A DNA stretch of 64,000 nucleotides from CAYWXV01 sp964462535 (GTDB lineage: Bacteria; Bacteroidota; Ignavibacteria; OLB7), in the NCBI GenBank assembly GCA_964462535.1, contig CAYWXV010000002.1:62001-126000 (forward strand), in the 5' to 3' direction. Both the position numbers and the translations under genes were made by a program. Each line of letters starts with the position of its first letter. Position 1 is the stretch's first letter. The notes below the pieces were generated by a model. That model was not told where the DNA came from. It made no database searches and was given only the letters and a program-made list of their open reading frames with translations. Below, piece after piece: positions 34,824-42,658 of this stretch.

Positions 34824-36218
34824 TTACGAGGGTCCGGTATCGTTACGAGGATTTGCACGCCCCGTGATGCGCTCAAGGTCGGACCAAAAGGACGGGTAGC
34901 TTACTGCCGCCACGCTCGCGTTGCTAACGATCACGGGACCTTCAGAAACTAGCGAGGCAATCCCGGCGACCATCGCCAGTCGATGATCCCCCCGCGAATC
35001 GACCTCGCCGCCCAGAATACGCTGCCCCCCTTCGACCACAAACCCGTCATCGAACTCATCGACGCGAATGCCCAGCCCGTTAAGCAGAGTGACGATCCCC
35101 GCAATTCGGTCGGTTTCCTTTGTGCGAAGCTCACGCGCTCCCCGGACCACAGTCCGCCCGCTGGCGACCGCCCCCAGGAGCGCTAGGATGGGCAATTCGT
35201 CAATCAACAGCTGCACAGGATAGAGTGGGTGATGCTCGTCGATTTCGATACCGGCAAGGGACCGCGCCCCAACCACTGTGACCGTGCCGCTCGGCTCTAT
35301 TCCTCCGCTATCGATGGAGATATCAATCATGCCCCCCATTGCTCGCGCCGCCAGGAGAAAGGCTGAACGGGATGGATTGAGGCCAACCTGTGGGATATGC
35401 ACCCGCGAACCCGGGACGGCGAGTGCACCTGCTATCCAGAATGCCGCGCTCGAAATATCACCGGGAATTGCGATCGTCACGTCCGCCGTTCGCGTCGCAG
35501 GCACAAGAGAATCAACCGGGTTCCCCCCTACCTCACGCGTCGTGAATTCGAAACCGAAGAGGCGCAGCATTCGCAGTGTGTGGTCGCGCATTGGCGCAGT
35601 GCGTCGGACCGATGCCGGAACGCCTGAACGGAGAGCAGCGAGGAGAACGGCGGCATGTACCTGCGCCGACGACGCATCACACTCGAACGGCCGGTCCGCG
35701 TGCATCGAAGCCGCACGACTCACGTTCGCGTGGATCGGAAGATGCCCAGCAGTCGCGCTAATTTCCATCCCCATGCTGGCCAGCGGGTCCACTACGCGAT
35801 CCATCGGCCTGGACGACAGCGATTCATCCCCGGTTATGCGATACAAACCACGTTCCCCGGCAAGGTACCCGCACAAAAGCCGGGCAGTTGTTCCACTGTT
35901 GCCACAGTACAGGTCCGTGACATCCTTCCGGATGTCAGCGGAGAGCTCGCGCGGATTCGCAGCTTGAATGCGCGCTTCGTCGCCATCAACCTCAATTGCC
36001 ACACCGAGGCGTGTCAGGACATCGATCGTGGATCGGACATCCGCGCCGGGTGCCAGTCCGTGGAGCATGGTCGACCCACGATTGACGCCAGCCAGGAAGA
36101 GAGCGCGGTGGGATATGGACTTGTCCCCCGGGACTCGGATTTCGGCGCGAAGTGGCTCATCGATCGGAAGGAGCCGAATCGGCACCGAGTGAGGGGTTCC
36201 CTGTGAGACGTCTTCCAC
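34824..36218 (-). CDS. aroA: 3-phosphoshikimate 1-carboxyvinyltransferase (EPSP synthase)
   Basis: 464 residues from a GTG at 36218 that shares one base with the stop of the upstream radical SAM gene (TAGTG) and has GAGG upstream; a GTG 11 codons later (36185) is an alternative. The frame continues further up only as an overlap. Signatures: VPGDKSISHRALFLAG, LYCGNSGTTARLLCGYLAG, PMRDHTLRML, RELRTKETDRIAG and DHRLAM. It joins shikimate-3-phosphate and phosphoenolpyruvate in the shikimate pathway, in the cytoplasm. Next to menaquinone genes, which use chorismate. Confidence 0.95.
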   Translation of the reverse strand: MEDVSQGTPHSVPIRLLPIDEPLRAEIRVPGDKSISHRALFLAGVNRGSTMLHGLAPGADVRSTIDVLTRLGVAIEVDGDEARIQAANPRELSADIRKDVTDLYCGNSGTTARLLCGYLAGERGLYRITGDESLSSRPMDRVVDPLASMGMEISATAGHLPIHANVSRAASMHADRPFECDASSAQVHAAVLLAALRSGVPASVRRTAPMRDHTLRMLRLFGFEFTTREVGGNPVDSLVPATRTADVTIAIPGDISSAAFWIAGALAVPGSRVHIPQVGLNPSRSAFLLAARAMGGMIDISIDSGGIEPSGTVTVVGARSLAGIEIDEHHPLYPVQLLIDELPILALLGAVASGRTVVRGARELRTKETDRIAGIVTLLNGLGIRVDEFDDGFVVEGGQRILGGEVDSRGDHRLAMVAGIASLVSEGPVIVSNASVAAVSYPSFWSDLERITGRANPRNDTGPS

Positions 36219-37546
36219 TAGGCCTCGGCCACCTCCCTCCCCTTTGGCAATCGGTCCACTCTGATGACGTCCATGAAGGCGCTCACTGAAAACTCGGCAC
36301 TTCCGACACCGGGTCGTCCATACCCCGGAGGGGCCGAAAGGTTGTGGCTCTCGAAGATCGATCGCCAGGCGTACAGGAGCTTGACGAAGTACTCGAGCGG
36401 TGGCCCCTCCTGGTACCCGAGGTCCGACGTAGGCTCGGGACACCAGGTAGTAAATCGAGGTATCACTCCGTGGCTCATGAAGAACTCCAATCCCTCCGCC
36501 GTCGACTCAATCGCCCGGTCGATGTCAGTAAACCCGTGGGGCTGAGCCATTTCGACCCCCCCTACGAAATTCGGGATGACACGCTCGGGTCCGAAGATCT
36601 CCGCGGCATCGAGGATGCGCCCCATCCATTGGTCGCGCCCGACGTAGCGCTCCTTGCCCGGACAGATCCATGAGAAGATCTCCGGATCCCACACTTCGTA
36701 GTTGGGATGATAGATTCGATAGCCGGCATTCTTGAGGAGCTGGGCCTCGTCAGCAGGAAGTGCCTGAACAACCGCCTTGGGAATCCACCTCCCTGGATGC
36801 CGACTCTCGATAGTATCAGCGTACCGGGCATACCACTCCCCTTCCTTCATGCCCTGCAGGTTCGTGGTTATCGATCCTCCCGTGACCGTGTATGCTTTTG
36901 ACACCGAATCGTGTTCAGCAATCAGGTCCATCGCCTCGGCGATATCGCCGAGCCCCTTCACCGCCGTGTATTCTCGCCCCTGCTCTCTTTGCTGCCGATA
37001 GTTCTCGTTCAGATCACAGAACCTGCACTCCTCGTCCTTCCCCCAATACTGGCAGAGCCGATAGACAGTCAGATAGATCAGATAGCCCCACTCGATTGCG
37101 GGAGCGATTTCGGAAATCATCTTGCCGCTTGAGAGCTTGGCTCCGTAATACGCCGGAATCGGTGGGAACTCCGCATCTGCGAGGAGCCTCCCCTCCACGG
37201 TAACGACCTGGCGTCCCTCGCTCAACTCGACGCGATAGGGTGAATCGGGACTGACGCGAACTGACACGATAGTCGGTCGCATCTCGTATGGTCCCCCGGT
37301 CATCCGTATTTCCTCGGGAGCGCGCGTCGCCTCGTGCTCATTCATGTCACGGAGCGGTACGTGGTCAAACGAGAAAATGAAGTAGTCCTTTGGCTTGTAG
37401 CCGGATGCTACTTCGAGCGCCGATTGCGAGAAGGCTAGTCCCCGCCGCAGAATATCCTGCTTTACGATTGCCTCGCGAGGGAGGTCTGGAAACAGACCGA
37501 ACATCCTCTCGAGTTCGACGATGGCTGTGTTTATCTCTGACTGCAT
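36218..37546 (-). CDS. Radical SAM superfamily protein with CX8CX2C cluster motif
   Basis: 442 residues. The likely 4Fe-4S-binding cysteines are Cys165, Cys174 and Cys177 in RLCQYWGKDEECRFCDLNE, a CX8CX2C spacing rather than CX3CX2C. Downstream come SAM-barrel-like segments: YTVTGGSITTNLQG, WIPKAVVQALPADEAQLLKNAGY, YHPNYEVWDPEIF and a long C-terminal part with RFTTWCPEPTSDLGYQ. The 150-residue N-terminal domain is unassigned. It lies 10 nt after mqnB and overlaps aroA by one base, inside a futalosine-menaquinone/chorismate cluster. It is not MqnC or MqnE, whose motif is CX3CX2C. A role in quinone metabolism is inference only. Confidence 0.82.
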   Translation of the reverse strand: MQSEINTAIVELERMFGLFPDLPREAIVKQDILRRGLAFSQSALEVASGYKPKDYFIFSFDHVPLRDMNEHEATRAPEEIRMTGGPYEMRPTIVSVRVSPDSPYRVELSEGRQVVTVEGRLLADAEFPPIPAYYGAKLSSGKMISEIAPAIEWGYLIYLTVYRLCQYWGKDEECRFCDLNENYRQQREQGREYTAVKGLGDIAEAMDLIAEHDSVSKAYTVTGGSITTNLQGMKEGEWYARYADTIESRHPGRWIPKAVVQALPADEAQLLKNAGYRIYHPNYEVWDPEIFSWICPGKERYVGRDQWMGRILDAAEIFGPERVIPNFVGGVEMAQPHGFTDIDRAIESTAEGLEFFMSHGVIPRFTTWCPEPTSDLGYQEGPPLEYFVKLLYAWRSIFESHNLSAPPGYGRPGVGSAEFSVSAFMDVIRVDRLPKGREVAEA

Positions 37547-37556
37547 CGTATCTGCT

Positions 37557-38180
37557 TCATCGTTCGATTATAGTGCGCCGCACGTTGTAGTACGTCTCTC
37601 GCATCCCAGATGAGAAATTCCGTCTCCACCCATCCCCACCATTCGGGCCGACGATGTTCGTTATCGACAGTACCACACCGCAACGCACACGGTCATGGCA
37701 GGCTCGGAGCACCGCGAACGCCTCAAGATTCTCAGCGTCCGCCCCATGCCACCCAGTGAGCGTGGAGGCAAGCGTTTCGTCCTCCGTAACACCAAGAGTG
37801 CACCCTATTGTTCGAAGGGAGGCGGGCGCACCACAGTCGGTCAGCGCGTGACAAAGAGAGTGCGCGAACGCATCGTCGGCATCAACCGAGGACGCCAGGA
37901 GAGAAGGGAGTCGCATGGAGCCACGAATCACGTCGCCCGACAGGATAATTGCCCGCTCTGCCACGACGACCTCCCCAACTCCCACGCCGCGGCCGTCGAA
38001 TGCGCCTGCGGTACCGATGAAGACGATCTCATCGGGGGAATGACGCTCCAGAGCGCGTGCCGTCCCTATTCCCGCATCTACCACCCCCACGCCTGCCACG
38101 TCAACGTCGTCGGGTCGATCACCTCCCGCGAGGGCGGCATCAAGCTCGAGATTCGAAGAGAAGAGGTAAAGGCGCTTCAC
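37557..38180 (-). CDS. mqnB: Futalosine hydrolase
   Basis: 207 residues from a GTG at 38180; a TTG at 38240 would overlap mqnD by 23 nt. Nucleoside phosphorylase/hydrolase fold: a GVGVVDAGIGTARAL strand-turn, then EIVFIGTAGAFDGRGVGVGEVV, AENLEAFAVLRAC (normally E-x-E nucleoside-binding region) and a C-terminal SITNIVGPNG. The phrase GTAGAF plus the purine-site region and adjacency to mqnD support MqnB, which removes the base from (amino)futalosine in the futalosine menaquinone pathway. The sequence is rather diverged at the N-terminus. Confidence 0.85.
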   Translation of the reverse strand: MKRLYLFSSNLELDAALAGGDRPDDVDVAGVGVVDAGIGTARALERHSPDEIVFIGTAGAFDGRGVGVGEVVVAERAIILSGDVIRGSMRLPSLLASSVDADDAFAHSLCHALTDCGAPASLRTIGCTLGVTEDETLASTLTGWHGADAENLEAFAVLRACHDRVRCGVVLSITNIVGPNGGDGWRRNFSSGMRETYYNVRRTIIER

Positions 38181-38217
38181 GCGAACGGGGATTGATTGAG
38201 ACTCAGATCGGGGGTGC

Positions 38218-39084
38218 TCAGGGTATATCGTTGCGGACAAACTCTGCCAGAATCGGGCGGTCGATCACGCCATGTCGATAGGCATGATCATAGAGAACAT
38301 TGAAGGCCCGTAGCGTGTCGGGTGCGTACGAGTAGGTCTCCTGGTTCGCGTACATACCCAAGTACCGGTCAAGCAGCTCGTGCGTGGCAACCTCGGGGGG
38401 GCGATGCACGTGGTGAATCAGAAACTCGATCATCTCTTCGCGATGATCAAGCCCCCAGCCGATCGACCGCTGAAGAACTCGACTGGCGCGTGCAATCACG
38501 TCGTCGCCGAGCGCGCGGCGAATAACGTTCGCACCGAGCGGCAATGGCAGGCCCGTGGTCCCTGACCACCACACACCCAGGTCAACGATGGCATGTAGCC
38601 CTCGATGTTCATATGTCAGGCGACCCTCATGAATGACGATGCCGGCATCGACTGTCCCGGCGTCGATTGCCTCAAAGATCGCCTGGTACGGAGTGATTGG
38701 AACGGTTGTGTACCGTGCGCGCGGCGCGATGAGTAGTGTTATGAGATGCGCCGTCGTTCGATTTCCCGGGGTCGCAATACGAAGGTTTGACAGGTCATTT
38801 ACGTCGTATGGATGTCGGGAAACAACGATAGGTCCGTACCCTCGCCCAACCGATCCGCCATGTGGCAGAAGAAGAAAACGGTCGGCCAACATCGGCCAGG
38901 CTGCCACCGATATGGCCGAAACGTCGACGGCACCGCTGTCCGCCAGTTCATTCAATCGTTGCGTGTCGGCAGTTACGGCCTCAAACCGGATACCCTCCAT
39001 CTCCACCAATCCCTCCAGCGCGGCGCGGAACATGAACGCATCGTCGGCATCTGGAGAGTATGCAAGCCGCAGGACGTCATTCAT
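38218..39084 (-). CDS. mqnD: 1,4-dihydroxy-6-naphthoate synthase
   Basis: 288 residues. MqnA/MqnD periplasmic-binding-like fold with the MqnD features: AYSPDADDAFMFRAAL, DVSAISVAAWP, GYGPIVV, ATPGNRTTAHLI and the catalytic histidine region GIVIHEGRLTY (His152). The following LGVWWSGTTGLPLPLG is typical of MqnD. It converts cyclic de-hypoxanthinyl futalosine to 1,4-dihydroxy-6-naphthoate. It starts 3 nt after pgpA and ends 37 nt before mqnB. mqnA, mqnC and mqnE are not in this window. Confidence 0.93.
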   Translation of the reverse strand: MNDVLRLAYSPDADDAFMFRAALEGLVEMEGIRFEAVTADTQRLNELADSGAVDVSAISVAAWPMLADRFLLLPHGGSVGRGYGPIVVSRHPYDVNDLSNLRIATPGNRTTAHLITLLIAPRARYTTVPITPYQAIFEAIDAGTVDAGIVIHEGRLTYEHRGLHAIVDLGVWWSGTTGLPLPLGANVIRRALGDDVIARASRVLQRSIGWGLDHREEMIEFLIHHVHRPPEVATHELLDRYLGMYANQETYSYAPDTLRAFNVLYDHAYRHGVIDRPILAEFVRNDIP

Positions 39085-39087
39085 GGT

Positions 39088-39603
39088 TCAGAGAGCGAAG
39101 GTCTGGCGGACGAGAATAGTACCGAACCAGAGGACATGTGATACGAAGTTTGCGTATACGGCAGCAGCAATGTCGTCTGCCATGACGCCGAAGCCGCCCT
39201 TCATCCGATCGAAGTGGCTGGCGGGCCAGAGCTTTGCGATGTCGAATATTCGAAACATCAAGAACGTCAGCAGCGCCCAGTATGGGTCATGAACGATCAT
39301 GAACGGACTCGCCATGGCCAACCACTGTCCCGCAAATTCATCAAGCGTCACGAAGCTCGGGTCGTGTCCTATCACCCTTTCCGCTCGCGCAGCCAGCGGG
39401 ATTCCGCCAACGAACGCAACGGCTGAAATCGACACCATGAACCAGAACTCCAGGCCGAGCGGGGTGAAATAGACGAGGGCCGCAACAGCGCTGGCAACTG
39501 TTCCCGACGCTATAGGTGAGAGTCCCGTGAAGAGACCACCGACAAGCGCCTGTTGCCACAAAGGAAGTCCCTGCTTACGAAGTTGTGCGGGCGAGAGAGC
39601 CAT
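39088..39603 (-). CDS. pgpA: Phosphatidylglycerophosphatase A
   Basis: 171 residues. PgpA signature: SPIASGTVASAVA, PSFVTLDEFAGQWLA, FRIFDIAKLWPASHFD and GGFGVMADDIAAAVYA. Four membrane segments are expected, and conserved acidic residues bind the metal. The enzyme removes the phosphate from phosphatidylglycerophosphate in the inner membrane to give phosphatidylglycerol. The ATG at 39603 makes a 29-nt overlap with pgsA; a TTG at 39561 (before WQQALVGG) would remove the overlap. It directly follows PgsA, whose product is its substrate. Confidence 0.94.
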   Translation of the reverse strand: MALSPAQLRKQGLPLWQQALVGGLFTGLSPIASGTVASAVAALVYFTPLGLEFWFMVSISAVAFVGGIPLAARAERVIGHDPSFVTLDEFAGQWLAMASPFMIVHDPYWALLTFLMFRIFDIAKLWPASHFDRMKGGFGVMADDIAAAVYANFVSHVLWFGTILVRQTFAL

Positions 39604-40201
39604 GGAGGAGCGAACGTAGGACGTGGCGGTTCTGTATCAGGTACTGAATCATCGTGATGATGGAGAGGGTGGTCAGGAAGATCAGACCCCCGTCAACGAT
39701 CCACGACGAGAGCAGTTGGCGAAGTCGTTCCCCGCCAACAGCCACCGTCAGCCAGTCGACGTGTAGAACGACATGTACGCCGACGATGTATGTAAGGAAG
39801 ACCAACTGCAATGCTGTCTTCAACTTTGCCAAACCACTTGTGACGACGGGTCGCCCTTTCAAATCGGCTACCACGCGAAGGAGTGTCACAACAACGTCAC
39901 GCGCAACAATGACGATGACCATCCAGAGCTCGAACACATCAAGCGCCACGAAGGCAAAGAAGACGGCCCCGATCAAAACCTTGTCGGCCAGGGGATCGAA
40001 GAATCGGCCGAACGGGCTCATTGCATTGTAACGTCGAGCGTACCATCCGTCGTACCAATCGCTTATCGCAGCAACCACGTAGATCAAACCGGACACCTGC
40101 ACCCAGACCGGATCTTCACTCAGCAGCAGTACAACCACGACTGGAGTCAGCAGAATGCGTGCTGCCGTGATGATGTTAGGAAAGTTGATTTCGGGCTTCA
40201 T
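39575..40201 (-). CDS. pgsA: CDP-diacylglycerol-glycerol-3-phosphate 3-phosphatidyltransferase
   Basis: 208 residues from the ATG at 40201. The CDP-alcohol phosphatidyltransferase motif is complete (DG-x2-AR-x8-G-x3-D-x3-D): DGWYARR ... PFGRFFDPLADK. Multiple membrane segments (about 11-27, 35-50, 82-105, 120-140 and 175-195). It makes phosphatidylglycerophosphate in the inner membrane. First gene of the minus-strand run, facing a divergent plus-strand gene across about 150 nt. Confidence 0.95.
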   Translation of the reverse strand: MKPEINFPNIITAARILLTPVVVVLLLSEDPVWVQVSGLIYVVAAISDWYDGWYARRYNAMSPFGRFFDPLADKVLIGAVFFAFVALDVFELWMVIVIVARDVVVTLLRVVADLKGRPVVTSGLAKLKTALQLVFLTYIVGVHVVLHVDWLTVAVGGERLRQLLSSWIVDGGLIFLTTLSIITMIQYLIQNRHVLRSLLHGSLARTTS

Positions 40202-40354
40202 GCCAGGGCGGTTCGCCTTGTGGTTTACGCAGATCAAGTCAATTTAGGCATTGAGCCTCTAGGGGACCCGTCGATGCCACTGACGAATCAACTTTTCACT
40301 CGAGAAAACGTCACTCGCATCCTGTTCCCCTCTTCAACAACGCGGAGTATCAAC

Positions 40355-41329
40355 GTGACGAAATCAAGACATGCGGGACTGTGTCTGCTGACGATGTTGT
40401 TTGCGTGCGGATTGGCACATGCACAGAATCCCGATGACTACACGGAGTACTACCACTATCTGCGATTCACTCCGCTTGAACGGATCGTTTTCTGTTCGCC
40501 CGTGGACACGGTGGAGTCGGTTCCGCTCTGCTACGGAGTCCGGCGCGACACGATGGGCAGAGTTGTTGAGGTTGCGCGATTCCGAAATGGCAACATTGAT
40601 AACAGTGGCGACTACTCGATTGTGCGCTTCTCCTACAGAGTCGAGGGTTCCGGCACCGTTGAAGAGCGGACCTATCATCTATCAAACGGCGCTCCCGTGA
40701 CGCTCGGCAAGGCGTCGATTGTGGAAGTCCTGAATCGCCCTGGCGCCGGCATCACGATGCGCTCGCTGCTCAACGCCAAACGGGAGCCGGTTGACGATTC
40801 GGCCCGGGTGTCACAGGCCTTCACTACCAAAGAGAAGGATGGGTCATACAACCAGCAGTGGTTTGTATCCAATGGGAAGCAGCAGAAGGGGACTGGCTCG
40901 GACCCCTCTTATACGCAGTTCGGCACGATGCCCCCTGAGGTTTGGTTCCGGCGGTTTGGGCTCGACAGCTCCGGATCGCTTGCGTGGGAGCGCGTCTACG
41001 GGTTCGATCGAAAGCCTCTCGCGTTCAGCCGCAATGTGTTTGAACGGCACTATTCACGAGAGGCCTGTGACTTGAGCATCACCGTCTCCTACTTTGACGA
41101 CAGGGGCCGCGCGGTGGCCGACACCAGTGGCGTACACTCCGTCACGACGACTCACGACCGGAGGGGCAATCTCGTCGAGGAGGTCTTTCGCGACCTTGAT
41201 GGAAACCTCGTCGTCCCGCTGGGCGGACCGGGCGCACGAATTCTCTACCGGTACCGAGCGTTCGATGACCTCCTGGAGTTCGTTGAATACTACGATGGGC
41301 AGGGGAGGCTCACGAGACGAGCCCGTTAG
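40355..41329 (+). CDS. Secreted hypothetical protein with YD/RHS-like motifs
   Basis: 324 residues from a GTG at 40355 with GGAG seven bases upstream; the frame continues upstream but without a signal. The N-terminus is a signal peptide (KSRHAGLCLLTMLFACGLAHAQN), ending either at AHA for signal peptidase I or at the cysteine in LFAC as a lipoprotein. The rest has short charged repeats like TTTHDRRGNLVEEVFRDLDG and EYYDGQGRLTRRA, echoing the YD/RHS or MORN-like pattern (G-x-L-x-x-x-x-x-x-D-x-x-G). Function unknown. Divergent from pgsA and upstream of tRNA-Cys. Confidence 0.7.
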   Translation: MTKSRHAGLCLLTMLFACGLAHAQNPDDYTEYYHYLRFTPLERIVFCSPVDTVESVPLCYGVRRDTMGRVVEVARFRNGNIDNSGDYSIVRFSYRVEGSGTVEERTYHLSNGAPVTLGKASIVEVLNRPGAGITMRSLLNAKREPVDDSARVSQAFTTKEKDGSYNQQWFVSNGKQQKGTGSDPSYTQFGTMPPEVWFRRFGLDSSGSLAWERVYGFDRKPLAFSRNVFERHYSREACDLSITVSYFDDRGRAVADTSGVHSVTTTHDRRGNLVEEVFRDLDGNLVVPLGGPGARILYRYRAFDDLLEFVEYYDGQGRLTRRAR

Positions 41330-41364
41330 CGGGGGCCGCTCCGCAAACACCGATACATTCTACG

Positions 41365-41397
41365 TTTGCAGGAGTCCCCGACATAGGAATATCTTTC
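41365..41397 (+). promoter_or_regulatory. Bacteroidota-type promoter before tRNA-Cys
   Basis: TTTG (41365-41368), 21-nt spacer and TATCTTTC (41390-41397) fit the -33/-7 layout of the group's primary sigma factor with one mismatch in the last base. The tRNA begins 17 nt after the -7 element. TACGTTTG (41361-41368) is an overlapping alternative -7 word. Confidence 0.55.
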
Positions 41398-41414
41398 GCC
41401 CCCTGAGTTCAATC

Positions 41415-41485
41415 GGTGCCGTGGCCGAGTGGTTAGGCAAAGGTCTGCAAAACCTTGTACAACGGTTCGAATCCGTTCGGCACCT
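41415..41485 (+). tRNA. tRNA-Cys (GCA)
   Basis: A full 71-nt cloverleaf is readable: acceptor GGTGCCG/CGGCACC, D arm GCC...GGC, anticodon arm AAGGT-CTGCAAA-ACCTT with GCA, and T arm AACGG-TTCGAAT-CCGTT. The discriminator base is T, as expected for cysteine. CCA is not encoded. Confidence 0.96.
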
Positions 41486-41536
41486 CTTCTCTCTCTCGCG
41501 TCCTTCTACACTCTCGACCCCCCCTGTACATTCCAC

Positions 41537-42100
41537 ATGGCAACGACGTCCGATCTCCGTCCCGGTATTGTTATCCGATACAATGGTGAACTCTGCACAG
41601 TGCTCGAGAGCACTCATCGTACTCCGGGCAATCTCCGTGCGTTCTACCAGGTGAAGATGCGGGTGATCAAGTCGGGGAAGTTGCTGGAGAACCGGTTTCG
41701 TTCGGGAGAAGAGATCGACATGGTGCGCGTCGAACGGAAGCCGATGCAGTTCCTCTACCGCGATGGGTCGGACATGGTCTTCATGGACACGGAGACGTAC
41801 GATCAGGTGCACATACCGGAGGATGTCGTCGGCCCTCAGGCTGGCTACCTAAAGGAATCGGGCGAAGCCTCAATATCGTTTCACGAGAGTAGCGTAGTGT
41901 CGGTAGAACTTCCCCCGCATGTCACGCTTACGATCACGTACACCGAGCCGGGTGTCAAGGGGGATACGGCCACTGGCGCCACGAAGCCGGCTACGGTCGA
42001 GTCGGGAGCGACCGTGCAGGTCCCTCTCTTCGTCAACGAGGGGGACATGATTCGCGTGGACACGCGCACGGGTGCCTACCTCGATCGCGTTAAGAACTGA
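41537..42100 (+). CDS. efp: Elongation factor P
   Basis: 187 residues from the ATG at 41537. Three OB/KOW-like domains; the loop that reaches the ribosomal P site reads STHRTPGNLRAFYQ, with Asn32 at the tip where E. coli has the modified Lys34. Other signatures: RYNGELCTVLES, VERKPMQFLYRDG and SGATVQVPLFVNEGDMIRVDTRTGAYLDRV. EF-P relieves stalling at proline runs. It starts 51 nt after tRNA-Cys and precedes accB and accC, an arrangement common in bacteria. Confidence 0.96.
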   Translation: MATTSDLRPGIVIRYNGELCTVLESTHRTPGNLRAFYQVKMRVIKSGKLLENRFRSGEEIDMVRVERKPMQFLYRDGSDMVFMDTETYDQVHIPEDVVGPQAGYLKESGEASISFHESSVVSVELPPHVTLTITYTEPGVKGDTATGATKPATVESGATVQVPLFVNEGDMIRVDTRTGAYLDRVKN

Positions 42101-42145
42101 CCCCACCTCCTCCTAATGGCCACTAAGACGGACAGGAGACAAGAC

Positions 42146-42658
42146 ATGGCATCGGGCATGATCGACATAAAGTACCTTCAACAATTGCTGGAAATCTTTG
42201 ACAGCAGTACTGCCAACGATCTGAAGATCGAACACGAAGGCGTGGAGATCCGTCTGAGCAAGAGACCGAAGCGGGACGCATCAGATGTCCATACGCAGAC
42301 GTTCTATCAATCGGTTCCGTCGCCGATCCCCGGGCCGCCTATGGCCCAACCCCAGCAGCTTGCACCGGTCGCAGCAACAGAACCTGGAACCCCTGCGGCT
42401 CCGGCCACCTCATCGAAGTACCACGAGATCCGCTCGCCCATCGTTGGGACGTTCTACCGCTCGCCATCACCCGATTCCCCGACGTATGTCGAGGCCGGCC
42501 ACAAGGTGACCCCCGGCACGGTCCTCTGTATCGTAGAGGCCATGAAACTGATGAACGAGATCGAATGCGACACGTACGGAACGATCGCAAAGATCATGGT
42601 GGAGAACGGGCAGCCGGTCGAGTACAATCAGGTTCTCTTCCTGATTGAGGGGGATTGA
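42146..42658 (+). CDS. accB: Acetyl-CoA carboxylase biotin carboxyl carrier protein
   Basis: 170 residues from the ATG at 42146, chosen for the strong AGGAG seven bases upstream; an ATG at 42116 gives 10 more residues without that signal. An N-terminal helical part (MIDIKYLQQLLEIFDSS) is followed by a Pro/Ala-rich linker (about 55-92) and the biotinyl domain with EAMKLMNEIE; Lys134 carries biotin. Part of acetyl-CoA carboxylase, making malonyl-CoA for fatty-acid synthesis. Overlaps accC by one base. Confidence 0.95.
   Translation: MASGMIDIKYLQQLLEIFDSSTANDLKIEHEGVEIRLSKRPKRDASDVHTQTFYQSVPSPIPGPPMAQPQQLAPVAATEPGTPAAPATSSKYHEIRSPIVGTFYRSPSPDSPTYVEAGHKVTPGTVLCIVEAMKLMNEIECDTYGTIAKIMVENGQPVEYNQVLFLIEGD

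Noticed and set aside
41361..41368. TACGTTTG as the -7 box for tRNA-Cys
   Set aside because: It matches TAnnTTTG but lies 46 nt from the tRNA and lacks a -33 word; its TTTG fits better as the -33 element of TATCTTTC at 41390.
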